Below, in pieces: positions 31,759-45,734 of a DNA stretch of 64,000 nt. A program made the translations under genes and the position numbers. The stretch comes from Lenzites betulinus (taxonomy: Eukaryota > Basidiomycota > Agaricomycetes > Polyporales > Polyporaceae). The notes beneath the pieces are model-generated. The model had not been told where the DNA came from and did not search any database. It was given only the letters and a program-made list of their open reading frames with translations. The DNA lies in contig JABYQU010000003.1 of the NCBI GenBank assembly GCA_022264855.1, forward strand, positions 1,054,001 to 1,118,000, read 5' to 3'. Each line of letters begins with the position of its first letter. Position 1 is the first letter of the stretch.

Positions 31759-34700
31759 ATGTCTGCCCCGCCCTCCCCCACCATCGGTCAAGTGGCTCAT
31801 GAAAAAGGACGCACGAAGAGGAGAGAAAGACCTCCTGCGCTCGACATTCTAGATCCCAAGGCGGCCTCGGACGGGGATGTACGATACGAGCGTGATGCCG
31901 CCAAGGACGCACGAAAGGTAGCCACGCTTTTCCTCTCGCGTTCTTCCCGATCCCACTCACCACGCTGCCGCAGCCCTTCCTGCAAGTCGTCGCTGCTGAC
32001 GATCACCACACCGACGCCGACACCGACGGCCTGCGCCCCGCGTCGGCCACGTCTTCCTTGGATCCCTACTACTTTGGTGTGCACAGCCCGTCCGAGTCCC
32101 CAATACCGCCCGTCCCCAGCCTGCCCAAGACTCCCGAGATGCTCTCCTACGCGTATCGTGATCCAGTGACTCCAGGAAGGGACCCTGCCGCCATCGACAG
32201 ACGCGGTCTGGTGGGGGTTGGGGAACTTGCTACCCCTCGCTGGGCGCGGGGAGCCCGCAATGACGACTTTGAGTTTGTGGCCCAGGAACGGGTCGAGGAG
32301 GTTAACGAGGAAGAGGAAAGGGATGAGGAAAGACTTGAAGAAGATCAGGAACGAGACCACCCTGACAGTCCTTGGACAATAGAGGCCATCGACGGAGAGC
32401 AGGAGCAGGACGAGAAGGACGAGGTAAGTGCGGTCCTCGCTGTTATATCACCATCTACTCATCTCTCACGACTTAGGTCGCCGATGTCAAGCCCATCTCT
32501 CGTCCTCTGCGCAGTCAACGGTCAGCGGCTGATGAAAGTGGTGGCGAGGAGATTCTCTATCCCCGCCAACCCCACCCACCGACTGAGGATCTGCCAGTCC
32601 CTCTGATGCCAGCAGAACTAGCATCGGAGGCTCTCGCTGCTGCGGCGCTCGACTCCCCTTCTGATACTAATACTCCTCCGAGTGCCTTCGCATCGCCAGC
32701 ACATCGCGCGAGGAAGCGGACCTCTGAGGAATTCGAACTGGACCACTCCGGTGCTCTGGTGTCGAAGCATTCCTCTTCGTCGAACGCCACGCCGCTTGCA
32801 GTCAAGGACAAGGATAAGCTGCGCAGGCACAGGAGCCTCGGTGTTGGTGTGCCAGCGCCGGTAACCCCGAAGGACAAAGTGAAGGAGCGGAGGAGAGACA
32901 CTCTGTCCCTCAGCGTGCGGCATTCACGTCAGGCATCAGGCGGCGGCGGCGGTAATTCGTCGTCATCGAGCCACGGCGAGCCCCTCCACTCCCGCCGCAT
33001 GCATAACTCCGATTTTTCTCATCTGCCACCTTCCCCGTCGTCGTCTTCTATCCAGCAATTTCTGAAGCAGGGCGGCAACACGAGCAGCTCCGCCACGTCT
33101 CCCCTCCACACGCAACCCCATTTGGCGTCCAACGTCGCGCACTCGCTTCTGCGCGGCACCCAGGAGGGTTGGTCCGATTTGGACGATCAAACGACCATGG
33201 AGGCGCTCAGGAAGCTGGATGGCCTGTCCAGCAAGACTGCACGTGCCCGCTCTAGCATCGGCGGCCACAGCAGGGTGGGTAGTTCCAGCCGACCTGGCAC
33301 CCCTGCCAAAGGAACTACCACCACTCAGTGGGAAGGCATCGAAGGCGGACGGAGCAGCAAGCGTTCCAGCATGCATGCGTCGCTCAGCGGAAAAGAGAAG
33401 TCTAGGGACAGTGCTTACCGCCCGACTGTGGGTCTTGGCTTGTCGACCGACGGTGCTGTGGACTCGGACATCGCTGTTGCTAGTGGCGAGGAGGTGCAAC
33501 ATGGCTCCCCGTTGCCGGACAAGTCGACCAAGAAGACGGGGACAGCGAGTGCTCGGTCAAGCTTCACTCCCAAGCGGGGCTCTGCTTCCTCGGGTACATA
33601 TGCCAGCACCCCCACGACCAGTTCACGCGACTCTGCCTCATTGTCCGCAGCGACCAGCGCCACCTCTGTATCTGTAGCTTCCGGCCGACAGTCTTCTGGG
33701 AAGGCCAGGAGGAACAGTGCAGGCAGCGATATCTCTGTGGGGCACTCGAGCGAGGGCACGTCTATTCGTGACCGTGCTGCTTCGTTCGCGGCCCCCATCG
33801 ACCCTGGAGAAGAAAGCCACGTCCCGCCAGTCCCCCCGCTCCCCAAAGAGCTCTCGACGTACAAGTCGCCTTTGGCCTCTCCCGGCCTTCCCCCGCCTGT
33901 CGTTGAGCATGCTGAGGTGCCGGTGCCCGACCGGAGCAGGAGAGAGACCTTCAACGACGTGACGTTCCCGTCTACTCTCGACGTGCCTCCCTTTCCAACG
34001 ACTCCGTCCAAACACAGCTCACTCCAGGTGCCCAAGTCGACCACGCCGACGAACATCCACAAGACCCCGTCCAAGAAATGGAGTTTCTCAAGCGCGCTGG
34101 GCAAGAAGCTCTCGTCCACGCCCTCCCAGTCGTCGATGCGCGATGCCGCTGCGCCGAAGTCGCCGAGCATGCCCGTGAGCCCGCGGACGATGTCGTTTGG
34201 ACAGCAGATCCGCAAGTCAATGTCGAAGGAAAAGCCTTTGTCGTCCCGGAAGACCTCCACAGAGGGGTGGTCGCCCGTGCATTCAGATGCCATGGGCTCC
34301 GCCACCTCTTTGGCCTCTTTGTCCTCCCTGGGCTCCGGCCACACCTCTCTCTCGCCCAACGCCACCGTCCCGCCGTCTATCACTACCTCCAAGACGCCGG
34401 ATCGCCTGGTGTCGAGCCGCCCTGAGACAGCGTCGAGCGCGAGCACGAACGTGCCCCCGCTGCCGCAGAACGCACCTCTCAGCCCGTCGGGCTCTGTTCG
34501 CCGCAATCCGTCGACGAAGCGGCTCACGCCATCGTCAATCCCTTTCTTCCGGCGATCGTCGTCGCAGTCGATGCAAGTGCCCGCCCCGAGCATTCCCCCG
34601 ACGTCCGTCTCGCCCACCTTCTCCACTGGCCCGCAATCCGGCACTTACCTCCGCGCCCCCAGCGCGCTTTCGCCGACAAAGGAGTCGGGGTACTCGTCTG

Positions 34701-37700
34701 CCAGCGTGCCTGGCTCGGCGAAGAAGTCCTCCGTCTTGAGTCTGGGACTGCCATCGCTGCTGAAAGGCTCGAGCTCTAGGCGCAGCTTGCACTCGGACAA
34801 GGAGAAGAGCGACGCAAAGAGCAACCGAGACACCGCGGCCTCCTCATCCGACAGGGAGAAGCACAGGAAGGACGATAAGGATCGCAGCGAGAGCAGGATC
34901 TCGGTGTTGATGGGAAGGAAGAGAGGAAAGGTGAGTAGCATTCCTCGCGTATGCGTCTCCATTCCAGGGGCTGAGCAACATTCCTGCGTTCGCGTAGACA
35001 CTCTCCTCCGCTCAGCAGTCGCCCAAGAAGGTCGAACCCGTCATGCCCCCAATGCAAATGTCGGCGCTGCCGCCCTCGACAGCCCAGCGCGTGGCCAACC
35101 TGAAGACATCCTCGCAGTCGTCCCTGGCGTCTTCGAACGGAAGTAGCGTGAGGGCAGGCTCCCGGGCTACATCCCAGACGGTGAGCTCTATGCAAAAGCA
35201 GTCCGATACTTCTCTCCGCCGGCACCAACCACTCCCCACTATTGCTGGCTCCCCCTCCGTTGGTGTCATCCAGCCTGTCGTGCGCGACGAAAAGGCTGGC
35301 CCGCCAATCGCCGCCCTGAATACCTCAACCGCGCTCCCGAAGGAGACCCCGACGAAGATTCCCAGGATCTCCAGCCGGTCGTCCGCCGCGAACTCGCCGA
35401 CGCTGAAGGCGAATGGCGGCAGCCGCCGCGCGAGCATGATCGTGGGCTCTTCGAGCGGCCTCGTGTCGTCCCGTGGAGCGTCTCCAACCGCCGGGAACGA
35501 CACGATGAACGAGTTTGGAGTGCTGGACGGCGTGGCGAATGTGAAGGCGACGCCGTCGACACAGCGTCATTCCGTCCGCGCCTCTCCGTCGACGACGACG
35601 TCCTCGCGCGTCCCGCGCCAGGTCTCCACGGCGCCCACCGCGAACGGCACGACGATCCCCCGCAAGAACCGCGAGTCGATGTCGTTCGGGCTGCGCAAGT
35701 CCTCGACGAGCTCCGTCGCGTCCACGTCCTCGATCGCGCACCACGAGGCGCCGCAGGCCCCGCAGAGCCACTCGCACCACCGCTTCTCCGCGCTGTCGCC
35801 GTCGAAGGGCCTCAAGCTGCTCAGCCCGAAGATGTCGCTCCCGACCGCGCGCTCGTCGAACTCGTCGTCGACGCCGAGCATCCAGCAGACGATCGGGACG
35901 CCCTCGGCGAGCCGGCAGTCGCTCTCGACGCCGTCGCCGGCGCCCAGCTCGGTGGACGAGGAGGAGATGCTCGGCGACGAGGAGATGATGCAGTACATCC
36001 GGCGGCAGCAGGCGAAGAAGCTCCAGACGGGCTCGAAGCAGGAGGATCTGGACGCGCTGCTCAAGTTCCCCGAGCCCATTCCGCCTGCGCCTGCTCTGTC
36101 CCCGCAAGGTATGTGCATGCTAAGTGAAGGTTTTCGTGTCTGTGTGTGCTCATTCGTTTTCTGCAGCTATCTTGAAGAGCGAGCAGGTGCGGTGGCTGTC
36201 GGAATACGAGTGCAAGGAGATCCTCGACTTCGACAACGTGTTCTACATCGGCGCGCGGAGCGACAAGAAGATGGCGACGCGGGACCACTCGACGAACAAC
36301 TACGGGTACGACGACGAGCGGGGCGACTACCAGGTCGTCAACCACGACCACCTCGCGTTCCGCTACGAGATCATCGACACGCTCGGCAAGGGCTCGTTCG
36401 GGCAGGTGCTGCACTGTCGCGACCACGGCAGCGGCGAGTCCGTCGCTATCAAGATCATCCGGAACAAGAAGCGCTTCCATCACCAGGCCCTCGTAGAGAT
36501 CAAGATCCTAGAGAACCTGCGGAAATGGGTGAGTCGGCGCCGCCGTTCGTCGCGCGTCGCCGGGGAGCGTGCTGACCGCCTGCTGCTACTAGGACGCGGA
36601 GGAGAAACACCACGTCATCAAAATGACGGAGCACTTCTACTTCCGCGGGCACTTGTGCATCGCGATGGAGCTCCTGAGCATCAACCTCTACGAGCTGATC
36701 AAGGCGAACAACTTCCACGGGTTCACGACCGCGCTCATCCGCCGCTTCACGAACCAGATGCTGCAGTCGCTCGCGCTCATGCGCCACCACCGCATCGTGC
36801 ACTGTGATCTGAAGCCTGAGGTACGCAGTCTCGTCAGGTTGTATGCGTCTCTTTGCTCACTGCGACCTGTAGAACGTCCTCCTTCGCCACCCTGCGAAGA
36901 GTGCGATCAAGGTCATCGATTTCGGTAGCAGCTGTTTCGAACACGAGAAAAGTACGTACTCATCCAGTCACTCTTGCGCGAAGGCTGCGTGCTTACGGGT
37001 AGCCACAGTCTACACGTACATCCAGAGTCGGTTCTACCGGTCGCCCGAAGTCATCCTCGGCATGAACTACCATATGGCCATCGACATGTGGAGTTTGGGC
37101 TGCATCATGGCTGAGCTGTACACCGGCTTCCCCATCTTCCCCGGTGAGAACGAGCAAGAGCAGCTTGCTTGCATCATGGAAGTGCTGGGCGTGCCGGATA
37201 AGGACTTCGTCAACCGCAGTTCGCGCAAGCGGCTCTTCTTTGGTGCGTCTCGTCCTCTCTGGGCCGCTATGTCCGTGTCCTTACCATATGAGCAGATACC
37301 ACGGGTGCCCCTCGACCTGTCGTCAACTCCAAGGGCAAGAGGCGACGTCCTGGCACCAAAACGTTGTCGCAGGCGCTGAAGAACCCGGATGACGATCTCT
37401 TCGTCGACTTCATCTCGAAGTGCCTGATCTGGGACCCCGAGCGTCGCCTGAAGCCCCAGGCGGCCTTGCGGCATCCGTACATCACCGCAGGCCGGCGATC
37501 GAAACCCTCGCCCTCGCCCAGCACGGCGAAGGCGTTGCTGCAGTCCGCGTCGTCGGGGCTCGGGAGTCGCAGCACGAAGGTGACCGAGACCCCGAAGAAG
37601 TCGATGATCAGCGCCCCCACGCCCCTCACCGCGCGCAGTGCGCGCACGTCCGGCGTGCCGACCACCCCGAGCTCGTCGTCGAACGCGCTCGGCAATACCC

Positions 37701-37870
37701 TCGGCTCCACCTCGCGCTCGTACCGGTCCTCCCAGGCGCAGTCCATCTCCTCATACCACTCCAGCCGTACCATGGTAAGTCTCGGGAGCGGACTGAAGTG
37801 GGCCGCCGCGCTGACGACCCGCGGCGACAGACCACAGCCAGATGAGCTCTCCACGCCCGGGACACCCTGA
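31759..37870 (+). CDS. Pom1-like DYRK-family protein kinase, very long N terminus
   Basis: Dual-specificity kinase of the class II DYRK group; relatives such as fission yeast Pom1 control cell polarity and size at the cortex. Nine exons: 31759-31917, 31974-32423, 32477-34930, 34998-36108, 36167-36528, 36593-36820, 36873-36951, 37009-37242 and 37296-37870. They give 1883 residues. About 1400 residues of Ser/Thr/Pro-rich, basic, probably disordered sequence precede the kinase. The DYRK-homology box is [13 protein letters not shown]. The kinase domain has [36 protein letters not shown], the activation-loop [15 protein letters not shown] and [12 protein letters not shown], all catalytic residues intact. 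The C-terminal tail is Ser-rich. The Yak1 group is excluded by the DH box and the YxQ loop type. Confidence 0.93.
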
Positions 37871-38371
37871 TCATATCCAGACCGCCGCCGCCGCTACCCT
37901 AATCGCCCGCCCGCAAACTATCCACGATATCTCTCTACTATCCTATGCTGACGAATCCCGAGCTGGTCTGTTCTAGTTGGTCCTTGCTATCCCATACCCC
38001 ATTCGGTTCCCTGTACTTTATTCCCTGACGCATCCCATCCCCCATCCCATACGTTCATCCGCCCCCGTCCGTTTCCCCCTCATCCATCCATCCACGTTGA
38101 CCCCAGGTACTCTCCCCATCCGCACGTCGCCCGCTGTTGTTATTTGTCCTTCCGCCTGTTACCCCCATTATTTTCCACGTCGCATCTCGCCATTCCGCAA
38201 TCACACGATATGGCACACGGGTGCTCTGAATCCCTCGCGCGCATGTTGGGTGTGACCGTTCTCTCGCTTCTTGGAGTATTCGTGCGCAAGTCTCGGCATT
38301 AAAATGGAGTAATGGAGTACATATCGGGCTCGGTGTTCGTCCGCTGTGCAAGTACGTGTAAATGGTAAATG
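37871..38371. other. Convergent 3' region, kinase / PDH kinase
   Basis: 500 bp of CT-rich sequence between two stops (CCCATCCC-type simple runs near 38000-38110). Presumably two 3' untranslated regions; no gene seen. Confidence 0.5.
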
Positions 38372-40113
38372 TCATATCTCGATGTCCCCGCCGTCGTCCA
38401 GGCACCGCAGCTTAATGAAGACGTCGCTCCCTGTCAGTGTGAGGAGGCGCGTCAGCGGCCGCATATCAGGTAAATATTTGAATGCGCAAGCACGCACCCC
38501 AGCCATCCAACGACTTGAAGTCAAGCGACCCCCCAAAATACCTGAGGTCGAGGGTGTGAGTACTAATCACAACAGCGTCCACGGAGCAGACAACACCGTA
38601 CCGCGCATACAGCCTGCTCATCGGCAGCCCATACCCCAGCCCCGCGATCGTGCCCATCCCCATCTGCACCCCGCGCCCCGTCATCTCCGCAAACAGGCCC
38701 GCGCCATGCCCCCACCCGAGCCCCCCGCGTCGATCGCCGCGCTGCCCCCAATATGCTGCGCAGCATACGGCCCGCCGCCCATGCCCTCGTCGTCCCAGCT
38801 CGAGCCGCCCCCGCCAGTGGCGTTGCGCTCGGCGCCGCGGCCGGCGGTGGTGAACGAGTACGAGAAGATGCGGTCCATGTTCGCGGGCGGGACGCCGCCG
38901 CCCTGGTCGCGCACGCGGATCGAGAGGTGGCGCGCGCGTGCGGGCGCGGCGGGGTGCGGGGGGTGCGGCGCGGCGATGGTGATGCGGACGGGCGGGATGG
39001 GCGCGGGGGACGCGTGCGAGTGGTGCCGCTGGTGCCACTCGACCGTCGCGCGGAACGAGTTCTTGAGGATCTCGGTGAGGATGTACTCCAGGTGCACGGG
39101 CACGTAGCTGTGCGGTATGTACGATCAGTCTTTGTGCGCGAATACGAGTACGGCACTCACGCAAAGGTCGCGTCGGCGTCCCCGTCGATGACGATCGGGG
39201 GGCTCGCGCCGAGCGTCGCCTCGCACAGGTCGCTCACGAAGGACCCGCACACGCCGATCATCTCCTTCGGCGAGCACGCCAGGTCCACCACGCCGAGGTG
39301 GCTGCCGCCCCCGCCGTCGCCGTCGCCGCGCGCGAGGTCGCGCGAGATGGCGATGTGCTGCTCCGCGATGAGGCGCACCGCGATGCGGTTGCGGATCGTG
39401 CTGTCCAGGAACTCGCTGATCTGCTCCGGGGTCAAGTACCGCGCGCATTCCTGGAACCTGTCCGCGCACAAAACCAATGTGGTGTGAGCATGCGAATAGT
39501 TCCCAGCCCAAAATATGATGCAGACCGCTGCTGCAGCAGTCTGCGGGCTGAGAGCAAGGGGACAAACTCACCCCTTCGCCATCGCGGGGATGTCGTTTGC
39601 ATGGCTCTGCACGAGCTCCGACAGCTGCTCGATGAACCGCGCGTTGTCCTCCAGCGTCGTCACGGGCGGGTGCTTGATGAGGAACTGGAACGCGCGCCGG
39701 TGCGCCTGCAGCGTGCGCGCGATGAAGGGGTTCATCCCGACGATGAACGGGAGCGACTCGAGCGAGCGCGCACGCATCGCAAGCAGCCGCGGGATCTCCG
39801 TGAAGACATACTCAACGGATTTCAGCACGGACTCGGGCGTGAGCGGGCGGGCCTGGGAGAGGAGCGTGCGGAGCGTCAGAGGCCGGGGAGGCTGTTTTGC
39901 GTGCTCCTGGATGAGACGGGATAGCTCGGTCGGGGAGAAGGCATGTTCCTCTGGGAGGTCCGCGTTGAAGTGGAAGTCTTGCTTTCGCGGGGTGGAAGTG
40001 TGTATACGGGAGGTGTGGCGAGGGTGATTGAGAACGCCCAATCGAATATCAGTTCTCACTAGAAATTGTTGTCTTCGTCGTGCAGCATGAACTACAGTCA
40101 CGGCCCTCTTCAT
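38372..40113 (-). CDS. Mitochondrial PDH/BCKDH kinase family protein, apparent frameshift
   Basis: GHKL-type protein kinase that phosphorylates pyruvate or branched-chain ketoacid dehydrogenase in the mitochondrial matrix. Exons 40113-39572, 39457-39161, 39107-38602, 38541-38498 and 38430-38372. A basic N terminus (MKRAVTVVHAARRRQQF) fits a targeting peptide. Helical domain: RPLTLRTLLS. ATPase: N-box EILKNSFRA, G1 VRDQGGGVP, G2 GLGYGLPMSRLYARYFGGS, C-terminal DGWGSDVFIKL. Within exon 3 the frame changes between AAQHIGGSAAI and FAEMTGRGVQ. The two parts are joined if one base is missing from the C6 run at 38721-38726, which also makes the total length divisible by three (482 residues). Either a homopolymer sequencing error or a true mutation. 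The ATP lid is unusually long and Gly-rich. Confidence 0.85.
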
Positions 40114-40417
40114 TCCGACGCGTATGTAGGTGTTACGAGAAGGTCGAGCGCAGTGGACCGTGGTGGATGAGAGGAGAGCAGAAGGAGGATCATGTCATAC
40201 GAGCTTGAGAGGCTTGACCCAAGGGCGGAGCTTGCTCAGACGCGTCGCAGGACTCGCTCATATGACGCGCTCCGCCTACGCGCTTTCGTTTACCGCCCGC
40301 ATCACGCTTTCAAGACGGGTGCTATGTGTTCAATAGCACACAGTGCGCGAAAGAAACGAAACCCGGAGCGTCCGATAACAAAATAGCGTAAATAGTGAAC
40401 AAAAAGGTACTACTAAT
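40114..40417. other. Short gap between PDH kinase and RPT1
   Basis: About 300 bp holding the PDH-kinase promoter and RPT1 3' region; both genes are on the minus strand. Nothing else recognised. Confidence 0.5.
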
Positions 40418-42309
<1,892 letters not shown>

Positions 42310-42410
42310 TGCGTTAGAAGTAGAGGCAAAGGGTGGTGGTAGGGAAGAGATGTGCAGACACGGTTGGTCAGAGGCGCACGTACTTACGCACTCAGAGGAC
42401 GCGTCACTCT

Positions 42411-42665
42411 CACGAGGGGCATTGGCCCATATTCCGGTCCTGAATAGGCTAGGAAGAGCTCCAGAACTGGACTCCTGTCCCCAGACTGGTTCAGGTCCGG
42501 AATCTCAGTCAATAAATTTACTTATCGCATAACAAATGAAACTAGAGTGGCGCTTTGTTCGCCATTGTCTAGGTTCCTAGCCTGTCTCCGGTCCTGAACA
42601 GGAGTCCAGTTCCGGGCATATTCCTGGCCTATTCAGGACTGGAATACGGTCCAATGCCCCTCGTG
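42411..42665. mobile_element. MITE-like inverted-repeat element between RPT1 and VMA1
   Basis: Two arms of about 70-90 bp are near-perfect reverse complements: left arm from 42411 (CACGAGGGGCATTGG...) and right arm ending at 42665 (...CCAATGCCCCTCGTG). The outer 15 bp match exactly; inner parts match with scattered differences (for example TCCTGAATAGG against CCTATTCAGGA, and GAACTGGACTCCTGT against ACAGGAGTCCAGTTC). The AT-rich middle (about 42508-42560) has no coding capacity. Possible 3-4 bp target duplication: TCT/CTCT on both sides. Total 255 bp, non-autonomous in appearance. The transposase family is unknown. It occupies nearly half of the shared promoter of two essential genes. Confidence 0.75.
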
Positions 42666-42869
42666 TCTCATTCAACGCGTAGGCGCCCTCTCTTAGCGCT
42701 AATCTCATCTATGCCCGCTTTTGGGCCTTCCAGACTCCGCCCCAGGCGATTGCCGGACTCGGTGCACTGTCGTCAGTCCGCCCTGACTGGATATCCTCAG
42801 CTATCCTTCTTGCACATCGCGAGTGTTGCGCTCCCCTTACCGCACCTCTCCTTCGTCCCATTCGCCACC

Positions 42870-45248
<2,379 letters not shown>

Positions 45249-45734
45249 AGAACGGACTGATACCCAGCCATTCGCCCTTTGTATGTCACATAGTTTCTTC
45301 CTCTTCATCCGCACAACGCAGCCCACGCGAGTTCAAGCTGTTGAGTGCTCTCGGCCGATGCCATAAATACCCTCGCTCACTCCGAGCATCGCGAGCGCGA
45401 ACTGTCGGATATGGATAACGCGAGCCTGCGGAGGATCACAGCACTGAACTCGGCGCCTGCGCCCATCTTGCACGATGGCTCGCCACTATGCTGCGGATGA
45501 CGATCGAATATTACAGCAGGCCGGGGCTCGGACTATGGCTCAGGTTCAGAGAACAAGCGCCGCCCCTTGCTGCGGTCCGAGCTCAATGACTGCGCGTCCG
45601 AGTCGGAATGAGCCACGGATGTCATCACAGAGTCTAGGACGCCCGCAGACCCTCGTAGACTACTTAAACCCGTGGGCCCTTCCGGCGAGGCCTTTGAATC
45701 CCACACCCCTGTTTCTCGCTGACCATCTCTCAAC
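45249..45734. other. Intergenic, VMA1 / fasciclin gene
   Basis: About 490 bp: VMA1 3' region and fasciclin promoter. Short open frames only, none convincing. Confidence 0.5.
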
